From Planctomycetia bacterium (lineage in GTDB: Bacteria > Planctomycetota > Planctomycetia > Pirellulales > Thermoguttaceae): a DNA stretch of 64,000 nt. Position 1 is the first letter of the stretch. Each line of letters starts with the position of its first letter. The stretch spans positions 35,405 to 99,404 of the forward strand of contig JAUNBG010000008.1 of the NCBI GenBank assembly GCA_030527205.1. The letters are read 5' to 3'. The position numbers were made by a program, and so were the translations under genes. The notes beneath the pieces are model-generated. The model ran no database searches and was not told the origin of the DNA. It saw only the letters and a list, made by a program, of their open reading frames with translations. Positions 16,459 to 25,681 of the stretch are shown here, piece after piece.

Positions 16459-18057
16459 TTATTTCTTGTCCAGTCCCTCGGAATAAGAAAAAGGAATGAC
16501 TTGATTCGTTATATCGATACATTCCATTTCCAAATGTTCCGGCCAGACATCCGAACGACCTTTAATAATAATCGAAACATTGCCTGCTGTTTCAATTTTT
16601 GCAAGTTGAAGCCGTTTTTTATTGTTCAAGTATTCGGCAACCTCCTCAACGACAACAACGTTGATTTGCGCAATCCCCCCTATATGACTGGCATTGCTGA
16701 CATTTCGTAAAACTTCTATTGCCATACTGTCAATTGATTTAACAACTCCGCCGCCATTACAACAAGGACATTCCCGATAAACGCTTCGTTTCAAACCGGG
16801 ACGAACCCGTTGACGCGTCATTTCAATTAAACCAAAAGGACTGGTTCTCAATATTTTCGTTCGCGAATGATCTCGTTTGATTGCGTCCCGAAGCGTTCGT
16901 TCGACTGCTCGACGATGAACATCCTTATGCATATCGATGAAATCATTAACAATAACGCCGCCCAAATCTCGAAGGCGTATTTGACGAGCAATTTCTTTCG
17001 CAGCCCGCAAATTCATTTGAAAAGCTGTTTCTTCCGGAGAATCGCCCGTTCGAAAATTCCCGCTGTTGACGTCAATGGCAACCAATGCTTCTGTTTGATC
17101 AATGACAATGGAACCGCCGTCTTTAAGGGGAACTTTGCGCTGATTGATTTTGGCTATTTCGTGTTCCAATTTGTTTTTGGAAAACAAAGGTTCGCGCCCA
17201 TTATAAAGCTTCAAACGATCCGTATAACGCGGCATAACCATTTCCAAAAACTCTTTGGCCCGTTGATAGGACGCTTCTTCATCTATGATAATCGACTCAA
17301 TATTCGACGTAAACATGTCGCGTATTGTTCGAATGATCATATCGCTTTCCGCATAAATATCGATCGGAGCGGGCAATTTTTTGATTCTCCGGACAATAAC
17401 CTTCCAAAGTCTCATTAAATAAGCCAAATCGCGAAGCAGTTCTTTTTTCGTTCGATCTGCCCCCGCTGTTCGAACAATAAATCCGAGCCCTTTCGGAGGA
17501 GAAAGTTCTTCCATTAAATGACGAAGTTTGCGGCGCGACGCTTCGCTTTCGATTTTTCGTGAAACGCCGACCCGTCCCAAAGAGGGCATCAGAACCAAAT
17601 AACGACCCGGAATGCTTATATAAGTCGAAAGCGTTGGGCCTTTGGTTCCAATCCCTTCTTTAATAACCTGAACCAGAACTTCATCGCCGCGTTGAAAAAC
17701 GTCTTGAATATTTGGTTTTTCTTTCGGACGAGGATAACCGAAACAGTCGCTCTCCAGATCATTCGATTTTTTGCGTTTGTCATTATTCTCTTCTTTGGGA
17801 ACAAAATGAGTCGCTTGTTTGAAATATTGCGGTTCAACATCGCTGATATGAAGAAAACCATTGCGACCAACGCCAAAATCAACAAAAGCCGCCTGAATAC
17901 CCGGCTCGATATTGACGATGATTCCTTTATAAATATTTCCGACATAATTGTCGTTGGCGCTCCGTTCGACATACAATTCTTCCAAAACGCCGTCCTCGAC
18001 AATTGCTATTCGACTTTCTTCGGGTTGTCGAACATTTATTAACATCTCCTGAGTCAT
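16459..18057 (-). CDS. rng: Ribonuclease E/G family endoribonuclease
   Basis: The 532-residue protein contains the catalytic half of RNase E/G, which cleaves single-stranded AU-rich RNA in rRNA maturation and mRNA decay. An S1 RNA-binding domain is seen at about residues 36-140 (NIYKGIIVNIEPGIQAAFVDFG), interrupted by a charged insertion. The DNase I-like catalytic part has Asp329 in VAIDVNSG and an Asp in IVNDFIDM. The Zn-link ECPCCNGGG allows dimer-of-dimers assembly. It lacks the long degradosome scaffold of E. coli RNase E, so it is closer to RNase G in size. The ATG at 18057 follows AAGGA. It is cotranscribed with the DUF2344 gene 23 bp upstream and probably with rplU downstream. Confidence 0.95.
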   Translation of the reverse strand: MTQEMLINVRQPEESRIAIVEDGVLEELYVERSANDNYVGNIYKGIIVNIEPGIQAAFVDFGVGRNGFLHISDVEPQYFKQATHFVPKEENNDKRKKSNDLESDCFGYPRPKEKPNIQDVFQRGDEVLVQVIKEGIGTKGPTLSTYISIPGRYLVLMPSLGRVGVSRKIESEASRRKLRHLMEELSPPKGLGFIVRTAGADRTKKELLRDLAYLMRLWKVIVRRIKKLPAPIDIYAESDMIIRTIRDMFTSNIESIIIDEEASYQRAKEFLEMVMPRYTDRLKLYNGREPLFSKNKLEHEIAKINQRKVPLKDGGSIVIDQTEALVAIDVNSGNFRTGDSPEETAFQMNLRAAKEIARQIRLRDLGGVIVNDFIDMHKDVHRRAVERTLRDAIKRDHSRTKILRTSPFGLIEMTRQRVRPGLKRSVYRECPCCNGGGVVKSIDSMAIEVLRNVSNASHIGGIAQINVVVVEEVAEYLNNKKRLQLAKIETAGNVSIIIKGRSDVWPEHLEMECIDITNQVIPFSYSEGLDKK

Positions 18058-18080
18058 TGATTTTCCTTGCTAGACAATAT

Positions 18081-18707
18081 TTATAGGAGACAGGTTTTTT
18101 TTCGGACAGGAAAAATGGAACGAAAAAGTTCGTTTCCCAATTCAAGGCAGTTCAATATTTCCCGAACGCCTGCTTCCGGCCCCGTTTGAGCTGCGATTTC
18201 CAATTGTAAGCGATTCTGAATGTCCAAACGCATTACTCGAACGGGTTGACGAGCGTCAACCGTTTTGCCATTCGACTTTGTTGTTAAAACGGTCGAACTT
18301 TGAAGAAACCGTTCCATATTTTCAAGCGTTTGAACCCGATAATGAGACGGAACATTCATCTCATAGCAAAAAGAAGCGGCTTGCGACTTTTTATCGGATG
18401 CGGAAAGAATCGTTGCTGAATGAAAAACGAGACCTTGGACACTGACTTTGTTTAAACAATCGAGAAGATTCGATGGATCACGCTCCTCGGTCAGAATGAT
18501 TTCCATAATTTCATCTTCGCTCGAATATCCAAGCGAAAGAGCGGAAACATAACTGACCCGTTGCTTCGGATGAAATCCTTCGCTCATGGCTAATGGCAAT
18601 TGCGCGCGACGAAAAAGCCGCTCCATCGTTCGTAAAAGATCGCGATGTCCGATAAAACAAAGATTGCCTGACTTACTAAAATGTAACCTGATTCGCTGTC
18701 GAACCAT
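18081..18707 (-). CDS. DUF2344 / TIGR03936-type protein of the RNase E/G operon
   Basis: The 208-residue protein starts MVRQRIRLHFSKSGNLCFIG and continues HRDLLRTMERLFRRAQLPLA, the signature of the DUF2344 domain that is often fused to, or encoded beside, a radical-SAM protein and placed upstream of rng-rplU-rpmA. No radical-SAM domain is encoded here, so only the accessory domain is visible. Its function is unknown; a link to rRNA, tRNA or ribosome modification is inferred from conserved neighbourhood. A 9-bp hairpin lies just upstream of the ATG at 18707 and may affect translation. There is no signal peptide. Confidence 0.85.
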   Translation of the reverse strand: MVRQRIRLHFSKSGNLCFIGHRDLLRTMERLFRRAQLPLAMSEGFHPKQRVSYVSALSLGYSSEDEIMEIILTEERDPSNLLDCLNKVSVQGLVFHSATILSASDKKSQAASFCYEMNVPSHYRVQTLENMERFLQSSTVLTTKSNGKTVDARQPVRVMRLDIQNRLQLEIAAQTGPEAGVREILNCLELGNELFRSIFPVRKKTCLL

Positions 18708-20127
18708 AAGTTCGCGCTGTCCTGACGTTGTCGTTCGTCAGGACTCCTTTCAAATAATAATATTTCCGCGCTGAACGCTCTTCTTTTTAATCTGACTGAA
18801 AAGGATTTTCTCCGAAAACTTTTGGAAATGGCAAGCTTTCCAATAAATTGCCTTCTTTTTGTTTTTTGAAAAAACAACCTGTTGAAATGATGATCAAACA
18901 AGGAAAGAAGATCAATTGCTTCGATTTTTGTCAATATTTCTTAAAAGATTTGAAATATCGTTTGTCGGCAATTTTACAAAATGAAAAACATTTTAATGAG
19001 CCATTTTTCAATCAAATCTGTTTTCCAGTATTTTATAGTTCGATTGTATTTGACAAATAATTGAAATTTTATGATCAGTAAGAAATTTTCATATTAAATC
19101 AAACATTTGCATAAACTTCGAAAAAACTGGTTGAAGTTAATTACAACTTGGAAAAAACGTTATATTCTTAAATATATTAGGACATCGTTGAATGACGTCT
19201 TAATGGATTGATTATGATTTTTTCAGATTATCATTGTATCCATTTTTTCTTAAAAAGAAAAGCTGTTCGTAAAATATAAATCTTATAATAATCGCTATCC
19301 ATTTTAAAATTTTTTGAAAAAAAAACAAGACTCTTTGCCAAATATTCTCTTTTCCTTCATTTTTATAAAATTTTATTTCTGAATTTTTTTATTTTATGAA
19401 AACTTTCTCGAATTATATTCGCGATTATGTTTTAAAAAAATGGTTAAAATCTTTTTTATTGTTATTATTTGTTGCGTCTCTTGAACGATAATAACAGGGA
19501 TATTTTTGCCGAACGTTTTTTATTGCCTGATTTTCCCTGCTCAACCTTAAATTAATCAATTATATTTTGAATAATAATTTGAAAAAGTCGAAAAAACATT
19601 GTCGATGGACTAATTGACAGATTTACTATTATAAAAGATAATTATTCATGATTATTTATTTTTTGAAATAACTTAAATAGACAGCTTCATTTTTTCTCAA
19701 TAATGATCAGAGAAAAAAGAAACAGGGTTGATCTTAATAAAAGTATAACACAAATTGATCCTCTCAAAATAACAAAATTGAATCAATCAGCGTTAATTCT
19801 TTCAAAAAATAGCAATTTCGAGGCAATATGGTCCTGAAGTTTTATCGAAAAATAGAAAAAGAATTATAGGCAACCGGCAAGACGAACGTTCGACTTCATC
19901 AATCCGCTCGTCGTTCCCCAGTTTAATAATCCGCCTGGCAATGTCGTGTTTGTAATTTTAAAGATCAGAGATTGGTAACAGCTCCGGGTTTTTAAATGAC
20001 CTGTTTTGTATGAAAAATGATCGTTAGTTTGATTATCCCAACAAAATAATTTTGCCGAAACAAGATCAAAACTTTTTGATTTTGAATTCAATTAAATAGC
20101 TTTTTATTCATTTTTTCGGAGAGAAAT
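18708..20127. other. Long AT-rich intergenic region, 1.4 kb
   Basis: It lies between the divergent RNase operon and the fusion gene. Apart from the hairpin at 18719-18744 I see no gene, tRNA or repeat. The 19050-19860 stretch is very AT-rich with many poly-A and poly-T runs. A 75-codon minus-strand frame at 19864-20091 resembles nothing known and was rejected. This is the longest gene-free stretch of the window. Confidence 0.55.
18719..18744 (-). promoter_or_regulatory. Leader hairpin upstream of the DUF2344-RNase E/G operon
   Basis: GTCCTGACG (18719-18727) and CGTCAGGAC (18736-18744) form a perfect 9-bp stem with an 8-base loop. On the minus-strand transcript the stem ends 11 bases before the ATG, and its 3' arm contains the only AGGA near that start. 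It could block ribosome binding or serve as an RNase target. Confidence 0.55.
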
Positions 20128-23100
20128 GTGATTGAGAGTCAGAATTTTCCGTCGATTTTTGGTTCGTCAACCTGGGTTGATGTCGTTCGTTATCGAGCAC
20201 AAATTCAACCGGATGATACCGCTTTCATTTATTTGAAAGACGGCGTGAGCGATGAAATTCTTTGGACCTATAAACAATTGGATCAAAAAAGTCGGGCCAT
20301 TGCGGCTTGGATTCAGCAAAATCATTTGGAAGGAACGCGAATTCTTCTTTTGTATCCGCCTGGATTAGATTTTATCGCAGCTTTTTTCGGTTGCCTTTTT
20401 GCGGGAGCAACGGCGGTTCCTGTTTATCCTCCCAAAAGAAATCGTTCCATGATTCGTATTCAAGCCGTTGCTGACAGCGCCGCTGCCAGTTTGGCTTTGA
20501 CAACCGACGATGTTCTGATTCGAGTTGAAGAATTAATTAATGAAACGCCCAATCTTCGAAAAATTCCCTGGCTGGCGACAACATCCCTTGAAGAAGGGTT
20601 GGATGAAAAATGGTTTCCTCCCGAAATAACGCCCGAATCGTTGGCCTTTCTGCAATATACATCGGGCTCAACAGGAACGCCCAAAGGAGTTATGTTGACT
20701 CACGGGAATCTCATTCATAACTCAATGCTGATTTCGACAGGATTTGAGCATACGCGAAGTTCGCAGGGAGTTTTTTGGCTTCCTTGTTATCATGATATGG
20801 GACTCATTGGCGGCATTCTTCAACCTGTTTTTGTTGGCCGTCGAAATGTTTTGATGTCCCCTTTATCGTTTTTGACCAAACCTTATCGTTGGCTTTCCGC
20901 CATTAGCAAATATCGGGCGACAACGAGCGGCGGTCCCAATTTCGCTTTCGATCTTTGTGTTCGACAAATTAAAGAAGAACTGTTGGACGATCTCGACCTG
21001 TCGAGTTGGAATGTCGCTTTTAATGGAGCAGAACCGGTTCAAGCAGAAACATTGGAAAAGTTTGCTGCCAAATTTGAACGTTGCGGGTTTCGATATGAAT
21101 CCTTTTATCCCTGTTTTGGACTTGCCGAGGCAACCTTGCTTGTTACGGGCGGAATTCGATCTCTGGAACCGGTTATCAAAACAGTTGACGCTGACGCATT
21201 AGCGATGGGAAAAGCCGTCGATGCCATTCCGGGAACGGATCGTATTCGGCGATTGGTTTCAAGCGGACGAACCATTATTGATCAACGAAACGCTATTGTC
21301 GACCCGGAAACGAAATTGGAATGTCCTCCCGGAACGGTCGGAGAAATTTGGAGCAAAAGCAATAGCATTGCTATTGGATATTGGAACGCTCCGGAAGCAA
21401 CAGAAGAAACGTTTCAGGCTTATATTGCCGATTCCAATGAAGGCCCGTTTATGCGAACCGGAGATTTGGGTTTCATGATCGACGGAGAGCTGTTTGTTAC
21501 AGGTCGAATTAAAGACCTTATTATTATTCGCGGGGTCAATCTTTATCCGCAAGATATCGAAGCAACGGCTCAGCGCGTCAGTCCTCTTTTGCGTCCCAAT
21601 TGCGGCGGCGCCTTTATGGTCGGCGAACCGCGAAAAGAAAAGCTGGTCCTCGTTCAAGAAGTCGAACGCCGCTTTCATACGGAAGAAGCTGCCAAAATTT
21701 TTAGCGAAGTTCGAAAAGGGATTGCCATTGAGCATGAAGTTTCTATTGATTCGATTGTTTTGGTTCGCGCTGGGAGTATCCCCAAAACATCAAGCGGAAA
21801 AATTCAACGACATGCCTGCCGCAACAGTTATCTCGACGGTTCCTTGAATGTCGTTGCAAGTTGGTCGCTTGAAAATGAGCAAGGAAAAACGGATAAAATT
21901 GATTTTGCTCACAAAACAGCAGCGCATTCCGAATCATTCGACGAAGAAGATAATCCCCTTCGTTACGACATTCATGCGGATCAATTGAAAAATGGCTCGG
22001 ATGATAATGAGTTGATTGATTCAACGAAACGACAACGCTCCAAAGTTCGAGAAAACGAACATCATACAGAGTTGGCTTCCGTTTTTACGGTTGACCGCCA
22101 AACGAAAAAAACAGATTCGAATGCTGATAAAGCTGTTCCGTCAACCAAAATTCCGCAAGCTTCTGTCGCTTTGAGCCAGTTGAATTATAATGAAACTGCC
22201 AAAATGGTTTTGGAAGAAGTTTATCGAATCGGTAAGGAACGCGCCAGAAACTTGACGCTTGATACTGATATAACCGAGCTCGGTTTGGATTCCCTCGAAC
22301 GAATGGAAATTCTTGCGTCGTTGGAAGATCGTTTCGGCGGTCAATTTCCGGAGCAAATTTTGCCGACCTTATTTACTGCTCGCGAAGTTGTCGACGCTGT
22401 TCGTAAATATTTGGGAAACGGTCAAAAGTTTGATGAAAATCGGGATATCAAAAAATTCAAAATTGAACCAGAATGTTACGATTTTACCAAATTTCCCGAG
22501 TTTACCCAACTTCATGCAAAAATTGCCTTGGCTCAGGAATTGAATTTGTCGCATTTCTTCGATGTTCATGAAGGAATAACGCAGGCAACAGCGGTTATTG
22601 GCGGCAAAACCTATATTAATTTTTCTTCTTATAATTATATTGGTTCTTCGGGGCATCCAGACGTTTCGAAAGCGGCGAAAGAGGCGATTGATCTGTATGG
22701 AACAAGCGTTTCCGCAAGTCGGATCGTTTCTGGAGAAAAACCGATTCATCGACAACTCGAAAACGGAATCAGCGAATTTCTTGGGACGGAAGACACAATC
22801 GTCCTTGTTTCCGGTCATCAAACGAACGAAAGTATTGTCGGGCATTTAATGGGATCGGAAGACTTAATCCTTCATGACGCTTTGGCTCATAACAGTTTGG
22901 TTCAGGGAGCGATTCTTTCCGGCGCAAGACGGCGTCCCTTTCCGCATAACGATTGGGAAGCGGTCAATTGGATTCTTTCGCAACATCGAAACGAATATCG
23001 TCGCGTTCTGATTGTCGTCGAAGGAACTTACAGTATGGACGGCGATTTTCCGGATTTGCCAAACTTCATTGATATTCGCAATAAATATAAAACCCTTTTA

Positions 23101-23670
23101 ATGATTGACGAAGCGCATTCGATCGGCGTTTTGGGAAAAACAGGCCGCGGAATCGGCGAACATTTTGATGTCGATCGAAAAGATGTCGATCTTTGGATGA
23201 GTACGCTCAGCAAAACCTTTGGAAGCTGCGGCGGTTATATTTCTGGTTGCAAAGAACTGATTGAATATCTGAAATATTCGGCCCCCGCGTTTATGTTCAG
23301 CGTTGGAATGCCTCCGGCTTCTGCTGCGGCCGCCTTAGCTTCTTTGCAATTATTGATTCGAGAACCGCAACGTTGTCAACAATTGCGCAATAATAGTCTG
23401 TTTATGAAACAATTGGCGCAAGAAAAGGGGTTGAATACAGGATTGGCAACGTTTACCGGCGTTATTCCAATCATAATCGGGAATTCGATTCGTTGTCTGA
23501 AAATCTCGAATTATTTATTTGAACACGGAATCAATGCGCAACCGATTCTTCATCCGGCCGTCGAAGAAAAAGCGGCCCGCATTCGATTTTTCCTGACGTC
23601 CCTGCATACAAAAGAACAAATGCGTTATACAGTCGAAACTCTTGTCAACGCAATTCAAGCGATCGGATAA
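20128..23670 (+). CDS. Fatty-acyl-AMP ligase - acyl carrier - alpha-oxoamine synthase fusion
   Basis: Three domains are visible in 1180 residues. Residues 1-580 form a fatty-acyl-AMP ligase with the A3 motif YTSGSTGTPKG and a GRIKDLIIIRG hinge. Residues about 690-765 are an acyl carrier with phosphopantetheine Ser722 in LGLDSLE. Residues about 790-1180 form a PLP enzyme of the AONS/KBL/serine palmitoyltransferase group with ALAHNSL, DEAHSIG and Schiff-base Lys1029 in LSKTFG. A charged linker (about 585-680) joins the first two. Inference: a fatty acid is adenylated, loaded on the carrier and condensed with an amino acid with loss of CO2, giving a long-chain aminoketone such as a sphingoid-base precursor. 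The start is GTG with CGGAGAG upstream; the overlapping ATG at 20126 runs straight into TGA. The gene stands alone, with no transferase or reductase beside it. Confidence 0.9.
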   Translation: MIESQNFPSIFGSSTWVDVVRYRAQIQPDDTAFIYLKDGVSDEILWTYKQLDQKSRAIAAWIQQNHLEGTRILLLYPPGLDFIAAFFGCLFAGATAVPVYPPKRNRSMIRIQAVADSAAASLALTTDDVLIRVEELINETPNLRKIPWLATTSLEEGLDEKWFPPEITPESLAFLQYTSGSTGTPKGVMLTHGNLIHNSMLISTGFEHTRSSQGVFWLPCYHDMGLIGGILQPVFVGRRNVLMSPLSFLTKPYRWLSAISKYRATTSGGPNFAFDLCVRQIKEELLDDLDLSSWNVAFNGAEPVQAETLEKFAAKFERCGFRYESFYPCFGLAEATLLVTGGIRSLEPVIKTVDADALAMGKAVDAIPGTDRIRRLVSSGRTIIDQRNAIVDPETKLECPPGTVGEIWSKSNSIAIGYWNAPEATEETFQAYIADSNEGPFMRTGDLGFMIDGELFVTGRIKDLIIIRGVNLYPQDIEATAQRVSPLLRPNCGGAFMVGEPRKEKLVLVQEVERRFHTEEAAKIFSEVRKGIAIEHEVSIDSIVLVRAGSIPKTSSGKIQRHACRNSYLDGSLNVVASWSLENEQGKTDKIDFAHKTAAHSESFDEEDNPLRYDIHADQLKNGSDDNELIDSTKRQRSKVRENEHHTELASVFTVDRQTKKTDSNADKAVPSTKIPQASVALSQLNYNETAKMVLEEVYRIGKERARNLTLDTDITELGLDSLERMEILASLEDRFGGQFPEQILPTLFTAREVVDAVRKYLGNGQKFDENRDIKKFKIEPECYDFTKFPEFTQLHAKIALAQELNLSHFFDVHEGITQATAVIGGKTYINFSSYNYIGSSGHPDVSKAAKEAIDLYGTSVSASRIVSGEKPIHRQLENGISEFLGTEDTIVLVSGHQTNESIVGHLMGSEDLILHDALAHNSLVQGAILSGARRRPFPHNDWEAVNWILSQHRNEYRRVLIVVEGTYSMDGDFPDLPNFIDIRNKYKTLLMIDEAHSIGVLGKTGRGIGEHFDVDRKDVDLWMSTLSKTFGSCGGYISGCKELIEYLKYSAPAFMFSVGMPPASAAAALASLQLLIREPQRCQQLRNNSLFMKQLAQEKGLNTGLATFTGVIPIIIGNSIRCLKISNYLFEHGINAQPILHPAVEEKAARIRFFLTSLHTKEQMRYTVETLVNAIQAIG

Positions 23671-24280
23671 TTGCTGTTAAAGGTTAATCTTTCCGTTATC
23701 CTTTTCCGATTTTAAATTGACAATTAGGAAGTTCTAAAAACCAGCTTTTTCAATAAACGCATTTCGGATAAAGTTGTTAAAACCAGTTCTTGCGGACGAG
23801 ACGTCCGCGCTCCTAAGGGGTTTTAGAACTTCCTAACATTGTTTTGAATCGCATTTTGGGGCATTTGCAATTTTCGGCGTTATGATCTTTGCCTCTTTCG
23901 CCGAAAATCATTTATTTCAATTCAAAAAGAAAGGCATTCATTGATTTCGCTGAAAAAGACGTCGCTCAAAATATCCGAAAAAACGTTGTCCTCAACGTTC
24001 CGGAACCAATGATTCCTTAATAACGGCGCCGGGAGAACGGGACATTCCTTTCTGAATGACATTGCAATATTCAAATAATTTTCCCAAAAATAAATGAATT
24101 TCTTTTGGCCTGCCGCAATTTAAAATGGTTGTTTCTGAATATCAAAAATCGAATAAAGTTCCGAATTATAATAAACGCTCAATAATAACGGTTTCAATTT
24201 CCTTTTCCGCCATTGTTTTTATCGGCGCCTCCAAAATAAAGAAGAGTTAACTCTTTTTTCTATGAAAAATCAATTTTTTT
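23671..24280. other. Intergenic region with MITE-like element
   Basis: It lies between the convergent fusion gene and the orphan parA. It contains the 109-bp inverted-repeat element (23726-23834). The rest (23835-24280) shows no supported gene. Confidence 0.6.
23726..23834. mobile_element. MITE-like element, copy A
   Basis: The ends are inverted repeats: AGGAAGTTCTAAAAACC at the left and GGGGTTTTAGAACTTCCT at the right, with flanking TT/AA extending the symmetry. The centre holds GGACGAGACGTCCGCGCTCC. There is no coding capacity. Related copies lie at 30128, 40323 (reverse), 49296 and 53821. Confidence 0.8.
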
Positions 24281-25072
24281 TCATTTGAATTGGAAAAGAA
24301 TTTCTTTTGCAAGATTTCTATAATCTTCAGCGCCATTGGAATGGGGATCATATTCAAAAATAGGTTTCCCGAAACTTGGCGCTTCCGCAAGTCGAATATT
24401 GCGACGAATTTTCGTCTCAAACAAACGAGCCCGAGACCAGGGCGATTTATGTTGATGTTCATTTTGAAAGAAAGAGCCGACGTCATTGGCAACTTCTTTG
24501 GCTAATGTCGTCGAACCTTCAAACATACAAAGAATAACGCCAGTAACTTCCAAGCGATTATTAAGTCGTTTCGCAACCAATTCAATTGTTTTGAGAAGTT
24601 TGCTCAATCCATGCAAGGCGAGAAAATGCGGTTGAAGCGGAATAAAGACTTCCTCAACAGCCGTTAAAGCGTTTAATGTCAGAACGCCCAGGGACGGCGG
24701 ACAATCGACGAGAATATAATCAAAAGTCATCGAATCGACGGCGAGTTTATCGCGAAGGATCATTTCTCGACCAAAAACGCTGGAAAGTTCAAAATCGGCG
24801 GCTGCCAAATCCAAATGAGCAGGAATCAGCCAAAGATTATCGCCAACTTGTTGACGAACTTCATTTAATTCCGCGTCATTAACCAAAACGTCATAAACAG
24901 AAGGAAAATCGACTTGCATTTCCAATCCGAAATGAAGCGAGGCATGAGCCTGAGGGTCAAGATCAATAATCAAAACTTTCGCTCCGGTCGCCGCAATAGC
25001 CGCTCCGACATTAACTGTTGTCGTTGTTTTACCAACTCCCCCTTTTTGATTCATGATCGCTATCGATCGCAT
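24281..25072 (-). CDS. Orphan ParA/Soj-family ATPase
   Basis: The 263-residue P-loop ATPase starts MRSIAIMNQKGGVGKTTT, with the deviant Walker A motif KGGVGKTT whose first Lys is typical of ParA/MinD dimers, and has Walker A' DLDPQAH and Walker B YILVDCPPSLG. Such proteins position DNA or large assemblies by ATP-driven gradients on the nucleoid. No ParB-like partner is adjacent, unlike the second ParA at 43608-44354. The ATG at 25072 follows GAGGAAA with good spacing. The gene is monocistronic. Cargo is unknown; nucleoid segregation, chemosensory clusters or microcompartments are all possible. Confidence 0.92.
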   Translation of the reverse strand: MRSIAIMNQKGGVGKTTTTVNVGAAIAATGAKVLIIDLDPQAHASLHFGLEMQVDFPSVYDVLVNDAELNEVRQQVGDNLWLIPAHLDLAAADFELSSVFGREMILRDKLAVDSMTFDYILVDCPPSLGVLTLNALTAVEEVFIPLQPHFLALHGLSKLLKTIELVAKRLNNRLEVTGVILCMFEGSTTLAKEVANDVGSFFQNEHQHKSPWSRARLFETKIRRNIRLAEAPSFGKPIFEYDPHSNGAEDYRNLAKEILFQFK

Positions 25073-25681
25073 CTTTTTTCCTCTTTCGGTTTTTTCAAGT
25101 CAATTGGAACATTTTTCGATGTTTTAAGTCGCCTTACAATGAAAAGTCGAGCGTTTTGTTCTTTTGAATTGAGCGTCAATAGAACGCCCTTGATGTCCTC
25201 AAAGCAGAATCGTCCCAAAATTCATAATAAGTCGCTTATAATAATGACGCTTAATGAATTGAAATATTCCCAAACTTTTTCGTCCGACAATTCTTTCGAG
25301 AACATCGAAGCAAATTGAGTTCAGTTTTTTTCTAATTAGTTCAGGAGTTATTTTACACAAATTCCAATTTTAACGAAAGAGGTCTTTTGACAAGGAAATT
25401 TTTTAAGCAGACAAAGTTTTCTTTGTTTTTTATATAAAATAACAAGAATGGATTCGATATCTTTTTTATTTTTTCGCATTCTATCTTGCGATAAAATGGA
25501 GTATAATGATATGAATTGAAACGCCTTGCTGAACAGCCAAAAATAGAGAAAGATAATGAAACCAACAAGAGCGTCAGGTTTCGCCTTTTGTAATCCGAGC
25601 GTTGTTTGCCGGGCTTGCAAACGCAACAATCCGAATTTCAACAAGCTTAAGTCTTATTTTATCTGTTACGAAAGAATATTA
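25073..25681. other. Divergent intergenic region with a family repeat
   Basis: It separates the orphan parA from dsbD. A degenerate ~90-bp repeat at 25563-25652 ends 29 bp before the dsbD start. An open frame reading through the repeat into dsbD (from 25556) is not taken as the true start. No other gene was seen. Confidence 0.55.
25563..25652 (+). repeat. Degenerate ~90-bp family repeat
   Basis: A good copy: CAGGTTTCGCCTTTTGTAAT, then GTTTGCCGGGCTTGCAAACG and the tail AATTTCAACAAGCTTAAGTC. It lies directly upstream of dsbD. Confidence 0.7.

Noticed and set aside
19864..20091. 75-codon minus-strand frame upstream of the fusion gene
   Set aside because: Looks like chance translation in an AT-rich gap; no ribosome site or recognised motif.
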